Part shown: piece by piece, positions 8,401 to 18,378 of the stretch
How the letters are laid out: the number at the start of each line of letters is the position of its first letter
Numbering within the stretch: position 1 is the first letter of the stretch
Source: Bacteroides sp.
Lineage (GTDB): Bacteria; Bacteroidota; Bacteroidia; Bacteroidales; Bacteroidaceae
Length of the DNA stretch: 64,000 nt
Assembly: GCF_029057325.1 (NCBI RefSeq)
Contig: NZ_JAICZW010000096.1
Coordinates: forward strand, 1 to 64,000
Direction: 5' to 3'
Position numbers and translations under genes: made by a program
The notes under the pieces: generated by a model
What the model was told of the DNA's origin: nothing
The model's database searches: none
What the model saw: only the letters and a program-made list of their open reading frames with translations

Positions 8401-8449
8401 ACCTTTTTATGCGTGTTGTTTTTGAAGGCTACTTCTATTTACTGAGAAC

Positions 8450-9352
8450 TTATTTGCCTTTCAGCTTGTCGAACCCTTCTCCATATACACCGATGACGGA
8501 GCTTTGCGAGATGAAGGCGTTCGGGTCGATGTCTTTCACCAACCGGAATATCTCTACCGACTGACGTTTGTAGGCAAGTACCACCAATACCTTTACGTTT
8601 TGCTTGCTGTACCATCCTGTTCCGTCCAATACCGTCACACCCCGGTGGGTCTCTTTGATGATGCGGTCGGCAATCTTGTCATACTCTTTGGAGAAGATGA
8701 AGAACTGAACGGACTGGCGTGCGCTGTTCACCACATAATCCAGTACAAATCCGATGATGAACAGGGTTACGAAACCGAATATCACCCGCCTCCAGTCGTG
8801 GAATACGAAATAGCAGGAACTGATGATGATGAAGTCGCAAGCCATCACCATGCGTCCCAGCGTAACATCCTTGTACTTGTGGATGATGGCGGCAATGATA
8901 TCCGTGCCTCCCGTGCTTCCGTTGCAGTTGAATACGATACCCAACCCGGCGCCACACATCGAGGCGCCTATCAGGCAAGCCATGAAGTCTTGTCCCTCTC
9001 CCAAAATCAGCGGAGGAACCCCGTTCGCATCGTTTACCAACAACTGGAAGAACCACAGAAGAAACGTCAGTGCGACGATGGCGTATGTGGTCTTTATACT
9101 GAATTTCGGTCCTAATATCTTGATGGCAAACGTCATCAGGACGGCATTGATGATGAAGTACGACCATTGGATGGGGAATCCTGTGGCGTAATAGAGGATG
9201 GCGCTGATACCCGTAGTACCTCCTGTAGTAATCTGGTAAGGCAACAGGAAGATCGCCCATCCCAAGGCATAGCTGACAAGTCCTAAGGTGATGAAGAAGT
9301 AGTCTTTCAACTCTCTCTGCACTTCGGCTTTGGTGGGTTTGGTGATTCGCAT
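8450..9352 (-). CDS. YitT family membrane protein (second copy)
   Basis: A 300-residue protein. I prefer ATG 9352 (MRITKPTKAEVQRELKDYFF) because the ten upstream in-frame residues would be encoded by intergenic repeat DNA. It has five to six membrane segments, the signature GIVFNCNGSTGGTDIIAAII near residue 140, and a C-terminal DUF2179 domain ending DIDPNAFISQSSVIGVYG. It has the same architecture as the 4384-5346 protein but the N-terminus is cytoplasmic and charged. Its function is undefined in the family. It lies between leuS and rdgB on the same strand. Confidence 0.88.
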   Translation of the reverse strand: MRITKPTKAEVQRELKDYFFITLGLVSYALGWAIFLLPYQITTGGTTGISAILYYATGFPIQWSYFIINAVLMTFAIKILGPKFSIKTTYAIVALTFLLWFFQLLVNDANGVPPLILGEGQDFMACLIGASMCGAGLGIVFNCNGSTGGTDIIAAIIHKYKDVTLGRMVMACDFIIISSCYFVFHDWRRVIFGFVTLFIIGFVLDYVVNSARQSVQFFIFSKEYDKIADRIIKETHRGVTVLDGTGWYSKQNVKVLVVLAYKRQSVEIFRLVKDIDPNAFISQSSVIGVYGEGFDKLKGK

Positions 9353-9372
9353 GGTTTTGTTTTTTTTAGTGA

Positions 9373-9455
9373 CAAGTGACAAGTGGCAAGCTACGAGTTA
9401 CGAGTTACAAGCTACCTCTTCTTGTCGCTCGTGGTTCGTAACTCGTATCCCGTAG
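9373..9455. repeat. Inverted repeat of ACGAGTTAC-type units
   Basis: GCTACGAGTTACGAGTTAC is followed after a short spacer by an imperfect reverse complement containing CGTAACTCGTATCCCGTAG. It resembles the element at 23697-23835. It sits between leuS and yitT and could act as a transcript-shaping hairpin. Confidence 0.55.
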
Positions 9456-9464
9456 TTCATTGAC

Positions 9465-12302
9465 TTATTTAATTACGATGTTTACAATCTTCTTCGGCAC
9501 TACGATGACCTTGACGATGGATTTTCCTTCCATCCACTTCGCCGAGCGCTCGTCTGCCAATACTTCGGCCTGGATGGCTTCGGAGGAGGCGTCGGTAGGG
9601 AACTCCATGTTGAAGCGTGCCTTGCCGTTGAAGGAGATGGTATAGTTTACGGTGTTTTCCACCAGATACTCTTCGTTGAATGCCGGCCATTGGGCGTCGC
9701 ATACCGAACCCGCGTTGCCCAGCGTCTCCCACAACTCTTCGCATACGTGCGGGGCGAAGGGGGCGAGCACGATGATGAACTGGTTCAGGATTTCCTTCTT
9801 GCTGCACTTCATGCCGGACAGCTCGTTGACGCAAATCATGAAGGCACTGATGGAGGTGTTGTAGGAGAACTGCTCGATGTCGCCTGTCACCTTCTTAATC
9901 AGCTTGTGCAGGGATTTCAGCTCTTCGCGGGTGGCCGCTTCGTCCGTCACCAGGTAGCTGCCGCTGCGGTCGTAGAACAGCGACCAGAACTTCTTGATGA
10001 AGCGGTGTACGCCGTCGATGCCGTTCGTGTCCCACGGTTTGGACTGTTCCACGGGACCGAGGAACATCTCGTACATGCGCAGTGTGTCTGCACCGTATTT
10101 CTCGACAATCATGTCGGGGTTCACCACGTTGAACATGGACTTGCTCATCTTCTCTACCGCCCATCCGCAGATGTACTTGCCGTCTTCGAGGATGAACTCT
10201 GCCGTGTTGTATTCGGGACGCCATGCCTTGAAGGCTTCCACGTCCAGCACGTCGTTCGATACGATGTTCACGTCCACATGGAGTGGGGTGGTGTCGTACT
10301 GGTCTTTCAGGTTCAGCGATACGAAAGTATTGGTGTCTTTGATGCGATAGACGAAGTTGCTTCGGCCCTGAATCATGCCTTGGTTCACCAGTTTCTGGAA
10401 CGGCTCTTCCACGGCGGAGATGTTGATGTCGTGCAGGAACTTGTTCCAGAAGCGGGAGTAAATCAGGTGGCCGGTGGCATGTTCGGTACCGCCCACGTAG
10501 AGGTCCACGTTGCGCCAGTATTCGTCCACTTTCTTGTCAATCAGTGCCGTGTGGTTGCGCGGATCCATGTAGCGCAGGTAGTAGGCGCTGGAACCGGCGA
10601 ATCCCGGCATGGTGTTGAGTTCCAGGGGGAAGATGGTGACGTTGTCTATCTTTTCGTTCTCTACGACGCAGTTGTTCGCTGTGTCCCATGCCCAACGGGT
10701 GGCGTGTCCCAACGGCGGCTCGCCTGTTTCGGTAGGCAGGAATTTGGCCACTTCGGGCAGCTCCAGCGGCAGGCAGCTTTCGGGAATCATGTAGGGCATG
10801 TTGTCCTTGTAGTAAACCGGGAACGGTTCGCCCCAATAGCGCTGGCGCGAGAAGATGGCGTCGCGCAGGCGGAAGTTCACCTTCACGCGGCCCAGGTTGT
10901 GCTCTTTTACATATTTCTTCGTAGTGGCGATGGCCTCCTTGATGGTCAGTCCGTTCAGGTTCAAGTCGCAGTAAGGCTCCACGCCTGCCTTCGGAGAGTT
11001 GCAGACGATGCCTTCTTTGGCGTCGAAGCTCTCTTCGCTGACGTCGCAACCTTCCACCAGCGGGATGATGGGCAGGTTGAAGTGCTTGGCGAAGGCGTAG
11101 TCGCGGCTGTCGTGCGCAGGTACGGCCATGATGGCACCTGTTCCGTAGCCGGCCAGCACATAGTCGCTGATCCAGATGGGCACTGCTTCGCCGGTGAAGG
11201 GGTTGATGGCATAGCTTCCTGAGAATACGCCCGTCACGCTGCGGTCGGCGATGCGCTCGCGCTCGGTGCGCTTTTTGGTGCGTTCCAGGTAGGCATCCAC
11301 TTCGGCTTTCTGCGCTTCGGTGGTGACTTTTGCCACCAGTTCGCTTTCGGGGGCCAGCACCATGAAGGTGACGCCGAACATGGTGTCGGCGCGGGTGGTG
11401 AAGATGGTGAACTCCAGGTCACTGTCTTTCACCTTGAACTGCACTTCGGCACCTTCGCTGCGCCCTATCCAGTTCTTCTGTGTCTCTTTCAGCGATTCGG
11501 TCCAGTCGATGGTCTCCAGTCCGTCCAGCAGGCGCTGTGCGTAGGCCGATACGCGGAGGCACCATTGGCGCATCTTCTTCTGCACTACGGGGAAACCGCC
11601 GCGCTCGCTGACGCCGTCCACCACTTCGTCGTTGGCCAGCACGGTACCCAACTGCGGGCACCAGTTCACCATCGTTTCGCCCAGATAGGCGATGCGGTAG
11701 TTCATCAGTACTTCCTGTTGTTGCTGTTCGTTCATGGCGTTCCACTCTTCGGCGCTGAAGTGCAGCTCTTCGCCGCACGCGGCGTTCAGTCCTTCGCTGC
11801 CCTGTTTGGGGAAGGCTTCTATCAGTTCCCGGATGGGGCGTGCCTTTTGGGTGTCGTTGCAGTAGTAGCTGTTGAACATCTGCTGGAAGGCCCATTGCGT
11901 CCAGTGGTAGTATTCGGGGTCGCAGGTGCGGATTTCGCGGTTCCAGTCGAAGGAAAAACCTATCTTGTCGAGCTGTTCGCGGTAGCGGTTGATGTTGTTG
12001 ACGGTGGTAATCGCAGGGTGCTGTCCCGTCTGGATGGCGTATTGTTCGGCGGGCAGTCCGTAAGCGTCATATCCCATGGGGTTCAGTACGTTGAAACCTT
12101 GCAGTCGTTTGTAGCGGGCGTAAATGTCCGAAGCGATGTATCCCAACGGGTGTCCTACGTGCAATCCCGCGCCTGAGGGGTAGGGGAACATGTTCAGCAC
12201 ATAGAATTTCTGCTTCGTCTCGTCTTCCGTCACTTGGTAGGTTTTGTTCTCCACCCACCGTTTCTGCCATTTCTTTTCAATCTCCCTGAAATTGTATTCC
12301 AT
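9465..12302 (-). CDS. leuS: Leucyl-tRNA synthetase
   Basis: A 945-residue class I synthetase that charges tRNA-Leu with leucine. The HIGH-type signature is [16 protein letters not shown] (about residues 40-55) and the KMSKS loop is EKMSKSMFN near residue 716. Between them lies the CP1 editing domain, including the threonine-rich [16 protein letters not shown] and the [15 protein letters not shown] segment. The anticodon-binding domain follows (LLMINYR-like helices are not obvious, but [18 protein letters not shown] is). Length and motif order match bacterial-type LeuRS. It has its own -7 box at 12404-12411 and a leader with repeated GGTT/AACC blocks. Confidence 0.98.
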   Translation of the reverse strand: MEYNFREIEKKWQKRWVENKTYQVTEDETKQKFYVLNMFPYPSGAGLHVGHPLGYIASDIYARYKRLQGFNVLNPMGYDAYGLPAEQYAIQTGQHPAITTVNNINRYREQLDKIGFSFDWNREIRTCDPEYYHWTQWAFQQMFNSYYCNDTQKARPIRELIEAFPKQGSEGLNAACGEELHFSAEEWNAMNEQQQQEVLMNYRIAYLGETMVNWCPQLGTVLANDEVVDGVSERGGFPVVQKKMRQWCLRVSAYAQRLLDGLETIDWTESLKETQKNWIGRSEGAEVQFKVKDSDLEFTIFTTRADTMFGVTFMVLAPESELVAKVTTEAQKAEVDAYLERTKKRTERERIADRSVTGVFSGSYAINPFTGEAVPIWISDYVLAGYGTGAIMAVPAHDSRDYAFAKHFNLPIIPLVEGCDVSEESFDAKEGIVCNSPKAGVEPYCDLNLNGLTIKEAIATTKKYVKEHNLGRVKVNFRLRDAIFSRQRYWGEPFPVYYKDNMPYMIPESCLPLELPEVAKFLPTETGEPPLGHATRWAWDTANNCVVENEKIDNVTIFPLELNTMPGFAGSSAYYLRYMDPRNHTALIDKKVDEYWRNVDLYVGGTEHATGHLIYSRFWNKFLHDINISAVEEPFQKLVNQGMIQGRSNFVYRIKDTNTFVSLNLKDQYDTTPLHVDVNIVSNDVLDVEAFKAWRPEYNTAEFILEDGKYICGWAVEKMSKSMFNVVNPDMIVEKYGADTLRMYEMFLGPVEQSKPWDTNGIDGVHRFIKKFWSLFYDRSGSYLVTDEAATREELKSLHKLIKKVTGDIEQFSYNTSISAFMICVNELSGMKCSKKEILNQFIIVLAPFAPHVCEELWETLGNAGSVCDAQWPAFNEEYLVENTVNYTISFNGKARFNMEFPTDASSEAIQAEVLADERSAKWMEGKSIVKVIVVPKKIVNIVIK

Positions 12303-12403
12303 ACTGCTATTTGTTAGTATATTGTTGAAAACAGTGTTTATTCAATGGTTGAAAACCGATGTTCGCCTGGTTAAAACCGGTTAGTATTCGGTTAATATCG
12401 GTG

Positions 12404-12411
12404 CAAATTTA
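12404..12411 (-). promoter_or_regulatory. -7 box for leuS
   Basis: TAAATTTG on the minus strand, an exact TAnnTTTG match about 100 nt upstream of the leuS ATG. The leader between them contains several AACC/GGTT blocks that can pair (for example the palindrome GGTTAAAACC). Confidence 0.5.
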
Positions 12412-12491
12412 CGTGTTTATTTTCAGATATGTAGCGATACGGGCTAAAAAAGTCGTTTGTAGGCATCAGGTTACTGAATATATGCCTCGTT

Positions 12492-12579
12492 TGACAGACA
12501 CTTGCGTCTGTCGTCTCAGACACTTGTGTTTGTCATCTTGAACACTTGTGTCTGTCGCGCTAGACACAAGTGTCTGTCA
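12492..12579. repeat. 88-bp interspersed palindromic repeat, copy B
   Basis: Same architecture as copy A: ACACTTG at 12498, 12520 and 12542 (22-bp period) and the inverted CAAGTGT at 12567. The outer arms extend to 17 bp of perfect inverted repeat (12488-12504 with 12567-12583). The inner stem has a few mismatches and wobble-compatible changes. Confidence 0.85.
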
Positions 12580-12852
12580 AACGGGGTATATGGAGGGTGG
12601 TTTTCGAGGGATTCTGTCGGCTTTTTTAAGTTAAAGTTTGTCTGTTTTTGTTCCGTATTCTTTTGAGAGTCTCTTTCAGGTAAAATCCGTTTAGTCAACA
12701 GGTTATCAGTTTAATAAATATTATCCATTAATGCTATGCAAATTATCCGTGGATGATTTGTATAGTTGATTTGGATGATTTGACTAGCCCTTCTTTGCAA
12801 TGTAGAATGATATTTGCGGAAAATTTTATAATTAATTTTAAATTCATGTTCT

Positions 12853-15800
12853 ATGAAAAGGAATATTAATAATTGCTGCTTCTTTTCCAGAAAGATGGTT
12901 TTGGGAGCATCGTTGGCTTTGATTGCCGGCGGATCTGTATGGGCGGCAGGCGGAAATTCCACATCACCTTATGTTGACGTGATAGAGAATGTCATGCAAC
13001 AGAAGACTATCAAAGGTGTGGTCGTTGATGCTGCGGGCGAACCTGTTATTGGTGCGAATGTGATTGTAAAAGGAACTACAAACGGTGTCATTACCGATAT
13101 TGACGGTAATTTCACGTTGAATGTGCCTGTAAACTGCACTTTGCAGATTTCGTTTATCGGTTATACGACTAAAGAAGTGAAGGTGACCGCTGCGACTTCC
13201 AATCTCTCCATTAAGCTGGAAGAAGATTCGAAGACATTGGACGAGGTGGTAGTGGTAGGTTACGGCGTGCAGAAGAAGGCTAACTTGACCGGTGCCGTTT
13301 CTGCCGTAGATTTTGAAGAACAAGCCAAATCACGTCCTGTCACTACGGTATCGGCCGCATTGGCCGGTTTGAGTGCCGGTGTGCAAGTGATGCAGAACTC
13401 CGGTCAGCCCGGTAGCGATGGTGCCACCATTCGTGTGCGTGGTGTGGGAACCTTGAATGATGCCAATCCGTTGGTTTTGATCGATGGTATGGAAGGTTCT
13501 ATGGACAATGTGAATGCGCAGGATATCGAGTCCATCTCTATTCTGAAAGATGCCGCATCTTGTGCCATCTACGGTTCGCGTGCCGCCAATGGTGTGATTT
13601 TGATTACTACCAAGAAAGGTAAAGGACGCGTCAGTGTGAACTATAGCGGACGTCTGTCGTATGCGCAGCCTACCAATCTGATTGACTTTGTGAACAATTA
13701 CGCCGATTACATGGAATTGATTAACGAATCATTCACCAACATCGGACAGCCTGCTCACTTTAACCAAAGCACCATTGACACATGGCGCGAGAAGTCACTG
13801 AGACCCAACGAGGTGAACGAGTTGGGAGTACCCAATTATGTGGCTTACCCGAATACCAACTGGCAGGATGAAATCTTTAAAAACGGTATCATCAATGACC
13901 ACAACATCTCGTTGAGCGGTGGTACGGAAAGCGTGCGTTTCCTTACATCATTGGGCTACCTCGACAACCCCGGTCTGGTAGATAACACAGGTATCAAGAA
14001 GTATAAGATACGCGTCAACCTGGAAGCCGACGTAGCCAAATGGCTGACCGTAGGTACACGTATTTACGGTGACATGCAGGATCAGGAGGCCGGAAACTTC
14101 TCGAATGCCAACAACTACCTGAGGCAGACCACTCCGGGTATCTATCCCGAATGGAAAGGCAACTACGGTTATCCCGAAGCGCCCGAAGAAAGCCCGACGG
14201 CCAATGGCATCTTGCAGTTCTTGAACAACCAGAACGGTACGCGCAAGAAAACGAATGTGAACGCCACTGCTTTCAGCAAAGTCACATTCATGAAAGGACT
14301 CACATGGACGTTCAACTTCAACTACAAGCGCTACTGGTATGAGGCACGTACATGGTCACACGCCAGCGACCAGGTGAAATTCAGCACGGGCGAAGTGATT
14401 AAGCCCGGAACAACTCCCGACCTGATGAACACCTCGTTCAACAATGAAGGAAACTGGTCATATACATTGGAGAACATCCTGAACTACAATACCACGATTG
14501 CCAAGAACCATAACATCAATGTGATGGCCGGTTATCAGGAATGGTACAAATACTGGAACACTTCCAATGGTAGCTTGAAGGGATTGATAGACGAATCCAT
14601 CAACGTGCCCAGCTCAGCCACAGAGATGCAAAGCATCGGCGGAACCGCCAATGACCGCGCCACCCGCTCTTTCTTCGGCCGTGTGAACTATGATTATAAA
14701 GGAATCTACCTGTTCGAAGCCAACTTGCGTTACGATGGTAACAGCCGTTACGGAAAAGACCATCGTTGGGGCACCTTCCCCTCATTCTCTGCCGGATGGA
14801 GAATCTCGGAAGAGGATTTCATGGCAGGATCACGTTCTTGGTTGGACAACTTGAAGATCCGTGCTTCTTGGGGTAAACTGGGTAATGACGGTGGTGACGA
14901 TGTAGGCAACTACGAATATCAGTCCGTTTACGGTATCACCGATTACTCATTCGGTGGCAAGCAGGTGTCAGGTCTGGCCATGACCGGATTGGCCAATGCG
15001 GCACTGGGTTGGGAAACCAGCAACAACACGAACTTCGGTATCGACTTTGCCGCATTTGGCAACCGCTTCACCGCTACGTTTGATGTCTATAACAAGCGTA
15101 CTACAGGTATCCTTACCACCCGCAGCATCCCCATCACGCTGGGAGGTCTGTCGGCTCCCCGTGTGAACATCGCCAAGATGGATGCCAAAGGTTTTGAAAT
15201 AGACCTGGGATGGAGAGACCGTATCGGTAAAGTGGAATACTCGGTAAGAGGTAACTTCTCGTACAATGCCAATAAGGTGAAGAGCTACAACGGACGTTAC
15301 TATGAAGGATGGAAATATGAAAAAGGAAAGGATTCGACCGGAGCGCCTATCTACGGATATACCCGCGATAAGAACGGAAACTTCAACTATGTGGATAAGA
15401 ATGGAAATTCAGTGACCGATGATTCAAAGAAGGTCTGGGGTAACAACGCCGGCGATGTATTCAATAACGGTGGTTCAAGCAGCCCGATTGTGGAAGACCA
15501 CATGAAAGGTGAATGGTACTTGATGGATGCTTACAAGGGTAATGGAAAATACTTTGACGCACAAGGCAATGTGATGCCCGGAGGTGGTCCGAAGGACGGT
15601 ATGATTCGTACGGAGAAAGATATGGAATGGCTGAAAGCCATGATAGCTGCTGGTTATGAATTCTGGCCGAACAAGACTATCGGAAAGAACAGCATCTGGT
15701 ATGGAGATGTGATTTATGCCGATGCCAACGGTGATGGCATTTATGGTAACTCTTACGACAAGGTGTTCCAGAATGTATCTTCCGATCCTAAATATACGTT

Positions 15801-16293
15801 TGGTTTCCAGGCTTCAGCCGCATGGAACGGGTTCGACTTCTCCATGAACTGGGCAGGTGCCGCCGGACGTAAGCTGTATTGGGGTTATACCACCGGTTAC
15901 AATAGTTCCGGAACACGTGTAGGTGTGGGTCTTCCTAAGATGATTGCAGATAATCACTATTTCTACGATCCTGAAAATCCCAATGATCCGCGTACCAACA
16001 TCAACGGTAAATACTGCCGTCTGACAAATGGCGAAAGCGGCCATCAAGACCAGCAGACCAGTACCCGTTTCCTGTATAGCGGCGATTATCTGAAACTGAA
16101 GAACCTTACCATTGGTTATACGTTGCCGAAACACATTACAAACAAGCTGTTTACTCAAAACATTCGTGTATATGTTTCGGGCGAGAACTTGCTCAGCATA
16201 GACGACTTCCCCGGACAGGACCCGGAAATAGGTTCTACACCTCAGTACACTTCTGTTCGTTCGTTTGCGTTTGGAGCTAATATCACATTCTAA
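12853..16293 (+). CDS. SusC/RagA-family TonB-linked outer-membrane protein
   Basis: A 1146-residue SusC-type importer. After a signal segment (about 1-31, ending SVWAA) comes the carboxypeptidase-regulatory-like domain (about 52-130, GEPVIGANVIVKGTTNG), then the TonB-box-like DEVVVVGYGVQKK near 140, the plug domain and a 22-strand barrel ending with FAFGANITF. It transports oligosaccharides across the outer membrane together with its SusD partner, which starts 17 bp downstream. It heads a PUL with a lyase, GH88, phosphodiesterase, DUF2264 protein and convergent HTCS. Specific ligand cannot be read from the sequence; a uronic-acid glycan is inferred from the neighbours. Confidence 0.96.
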   Translation: MKRNINNCCFFSRKMVLGASLALIAGGSVWAAGGNSTSPYVDVIENVMQQKTIKGVVVDAAGEPVIGANVIVKGTTNGVITDIDGNFTLNVPVNCTLQISFIGYTTKEVKVTAATSNLSIKLEEDSKTLDEVVVVGYGVQKKANLTGAVSAVDFEEQAKSRPVTTVSAALAGLSAGVQVMQNSGQPGSDGATIRVRGVGTLNDANPLVLIDGMEGSMDNVNAQDIESISILKDAASCAIYGSRAANGVILITTKKGKGRVSVNYSGRLSYAQPTNLIDFVNNYADYMELINESFTNIGQPAHFNQSTIDTWREKSLRPNEVNELGVPNYVAYPNTNWQDEIFKNGIINDHNISLSGGTESVRFLTSLGYLDNPGLVDNTGIKKYKIRVNLEADVAKWLTVGTRIYGDMQDQEAGNFSNANNYLRQTTPGIYPEWKGNYGYPEAPEESPTANGILQFLNNQNGTRKKTNVNATAFSKVTFMKGLTWTFNFNYKRYWYEARTWSHASDQVKFSTGEVIKPGTTPDLMNTSFNNEGNWSYTLENILNYNTTIAKNHNINVMAGYQEWYKYWNTSNGSLKGLIDESINVPSSATEMQSIGGTANDRATRSFFGRVNYDYKGIYLFEANLRYDGNSRYGKDHRWGTFPSFSAGWRISEEDFMAGSRSWLDNLKIRASWGKLGNDGGDDVGNYEYQSVYGITDYSFGGKQVSGLAMTGLANAALGWETSNNTNFGIDFAAFGNRFTATFDVYNKRTTGILTTRSIPITLGGLSAPRVNIAKMDAKGFEIDLGWRDRIGKVEYSVRGNFSYNANKVKSYNGRYYEGWKYEKGKDSTGAPIYGYTRDKNGNFNYVDKNGNSVTDDSKKVWGNNAGDVFNNGGSSSPIVEDHMKGEWYLMDAYKGNGKYFDAQGNVMPGGGPKDGMIRTEKDMEWLKAMIAAGYEFWPNKTIGKNSIWYGDVIYADANGDGIYGNSYDKVFQNVSSDPKYTFGFQASAAWNGFDFSMNWAGAAGRKLYWGYTTGYNSSGTRVGVGLPKMIADNHYFYDPENPNDPRTNINGKYCRLTNGESGHQDQQTSTRFLYSGDYLKLKNLTIGYTLPKHITNKLFTQNIRVYVSGENLLSIDDFPGQDPEIGSTPQYTSVRSFAFGANITF

Positions 16294-16310
16294 AAAATAG
16301 AAAGAAAAAA

Positions 16311-18062
16311 ATGAAAGCATTAAGAAATATAATAGCCATATCCGCCGCCGCTTTGGTCATGAGCGGATGTCAAGGTGATTTGCTGGAGACAGCACCCTAC
16401 GGAAGTGTTGCAGCAGGCAACATGTGGACTTCCGAAAATCTGGCAGACAAAGGTGTTACTGCTATTTACTCCACCTTGCGTCAATCTTATGTAGGTTTGC
16501 AGGTGTATCAGATGGACTGCTTCGGTGTGTCTGCCGACTGTCGTGACCAGGATTATCCCATTATGGTGAACAAAGTAACGACAGCAAATAGTATGTTCAG
16601 CAGTTACTGGTCGCAGCACTATTCCGGCATTTCGCGTGCCAATGATGCCATTGTCCATCTTCCCGATGTGAAAATGTCCGAAGACAAAAAGGCACGTTAC
16701 ATGGCCGAAGCCAAGGTGATGCGCGCTTACTTCTATTACAAGCTGAACATCATGTATAAGGGAGTGCCTGTATATCTGGAACCGGTGGAAGCATCGGAAT
16801 GCACTAAGGGGCAGAGTTCGGAAGCCGAAGTATGGAAAGTTATTATAGATGACTTGACAGATGCTATTAACGAACCGAATTTGCCGAACATCTATGCTGA
16901 AGGTTCTAGCGACTATGGACGTGTCACCAAAGGTTTGGCATACGCTCTGCGTGGAAAAGCTTATTTGTATCAGAAAGAATATGCCAAGGCTGCCAGCGAT
17001 TTCGAAGCAGTGGGCAAGTGCGGTTTCTCTCTGTTCCAGGGCGAATACAAGCAATTGTTCAAAGAAGCTAACGAACAGTCTTCCGAAATGATTTTCTCTG
17101 TACAATGCATCGGGCTCGACGGACTGGGAAATGATATCAGTTTCCGTTACGGAACACGTAGTTCCTTCGGCTCTTGCTGGAACACCTACCTTGCCAGCAC
17201 AGACTTTGTAGAGACATACGAAAACGCTGACGGAAGTGAGTTTGATTGGGATGACTATCTGCCCGGATATAATGAAATGGAACCTGCCGCCCGTTCGGTT
17301 TATTTCTTCCGCGATGGCTTGACCGAAGATGAAATAAAGAGTCTTGAAAAGACTGGTGCCGATATGAGCAAGTACCTGCCCACGGGAAATGAAGAACGCA
17401 TCAAGGCCGCATACGCTCACCGCGATCCGCGTCTGACTGCCACTATTATCACTCCGTATGCCGAATATAACGGTGCGAACAACTCCAACGAGTTTACCTA
17501 CACCCTGCGTTGGCCCTATCGTGGTTTTGATACGGCGGCTCCGTTCGACCTGAAGACGGATACCAACAACCGTTTCTATTATCTGTTCCGCAAATTTGTG
17601 GCTGAAGGTGCTTCTGAAATACCGAACCGTTCTTATTCGCCCATCGACATTCCGTTGATCCGCTATGCCGACATCCTGTTGAATCTGGCAGAATGCTACA
17701 ACGAGATGGACCAGATGGACCAAGCTGTGGAATGTGTGAATCAGGTGCGTGGACGTGCTGGAGCCGCTTTGTTGAACTCCAACGAGCCTACTACCGTGAC
17801 CGGAAAAGATAACCTGCGCGAACGCATCCGCAACGAACGCCGTTGGGAATTCAATGGTGAAGGTGTGAACTTCTTTGATGAAATGCGTTGGGGCACTTGG
17901 AAAGAAAGCAAGTTCTTCGAAGGCTCAGGTCTGAAACAAATCTGGGGTGAGCCTCAGTATCTGTATGCATGGAGTGGAGATCAGGTATATACATGGCCGG
18001 CTCCGTGGAGCGAACGTCAGTTAAACGAAAACCTGACTTTAGCTGATGGTTGGAGAGACTAA
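16311..18062 (+). CDS. SusD/RagB-family glycan-binding lipoprotein
   Basis: A 583-residue surface lipoprotein with the lipobox MSGC at residues about 18-21 (signal peptidase II). The SusD N-terminal DLLETAPYG and the internal TPR-type helices (ARYMAEAKVMRAYFYYKLN, about 124-142) are typical, as is the C-terminal ERRWEFNGEGVNFFDEMRWG. It forms the lid of the SusC barrel and binds the glycan outside the cell. The gene follows susC by 17 bp and is followed by an intrinsic terminator at 18136-18192, so the enzymes downstream may be expressed from a separate promoter or by read-through. Confidence 0.96.
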   Translation: MKALRNIIAISAAALVMSGCQGDLLETAPYGSVAAGNMWTSENLADKGVTAIYSTLRQSYVGLQVYQMDCFGVSADCRDQDYPIMVNKVTTANSMFSSYWSQHYSGISRANDAIVHLPDVKMSEDKKARYMAEAKVMRAYFYYKLNIMYKGVPVYLEPVEASECTKGQSSEAEVWKVIIDDLTDAINEPNLPNIYAEGSSDYGRVTKGLAYALRGKAYLYQKEYAKAASDFEAVGKCGFSLFQGEYKQLFKEANEQSSEMIFSVQCIGLDGLGNDISFRYGTRSSFGSCWNTYLASTDFVETYENADGSEFDWDDYLPGYNEMEPAARSVYFFRDGLTEDEIKSLEKTGADMSKYLPTGNEERIKAAYAHRDPRLTATIITPYAEYNGANNSNEFTYTLRWPYRGFDTAAPFDLKTDTNNRFYYLFRKFVAEGASEIPNRSYSPIDIPLIRYADILLNLAECYNEMDQMDQAVECVNQVRGRAGAALLNSNEPTTVTGKDNLRERIRNERRWEFNGEGVNFFDEMRWGTWKESKFFEGSGLKQIWGEPQYLYAWSGDQVYTWPAPWSERQLNENLTLADGWRD

Positions 18063-18378
18063 TGGCTCAATCTGTAGATATATGTAATATGAGCTAAAAA
18101 AGGAGCTTTCCTCCGTTAGGGAGATAACCGATAGCGAAACTGCTTTGACCTTTGTGTGGAATTCATACAAGATCAAGGCAGTTTCTTTTTTTATGCAGTA
18201 AAAAGACATAAAGTTGTATGACTGGCTAAATGAAGATGAAAAAGAAATGATATTGAAAGAGTGTTTTCCTGTGTTTTTGTCTTGTTTGGATAATATGTGT
18301 ATATATTAAGCACAAAAAGAATACCTTTTTGCTTCTTTTTTTCTCATCTTTGCCTCATTATTTTATTCTATCAATATC
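18063..18378. other. 316-bp intergenic region after susD
   Basis: It contains the terminator at 18136-18192 and then AT-rich DNA ending in a partial -7 box (CATCTTTG, 18345-18352) 26 nt before the lyase start. This suggests that the enzyme genes can be transcribed separately from susCD. Confidence 0.5.
18136..18192 (+). terminator. Intrinsic terminator after susD
   Basis: GAAACTGCTTTGACC (18136 on) pairs with GATCAAGGCAGTTTC, which is followed by a run of seven T. The stem is about 14 bp with one or two wobble or mismatch positions, and the U-tract is strong. Confidence 0.85.

Larger units (their letters stand above)
12303..12852. other. 550-bp divergent intergenic region, leuS/susC
   Basis: It contains the leuS leader and -7 box, the 88-bp repeat copy B (12492-12579), and an AT-rich region upstream of susC with repeated GATTTG-type words and a partial -7 box (GATATTTG, 12809-12816). 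No supported protein gene was found. Confidence 0.6.

Noticed and set aside
9690..11222. 510-codon plus-strand ORF opposite leuS
   Set aside because: It is antisense to a clear LeuRS gene with all motifs and has no recognisable domain; it is a by-product of codon bias.
12303..12411. T-box leader for leuS
   Set aside because: No T-box sequence or specifier loop is visible, and T-boxes are not known in this group.
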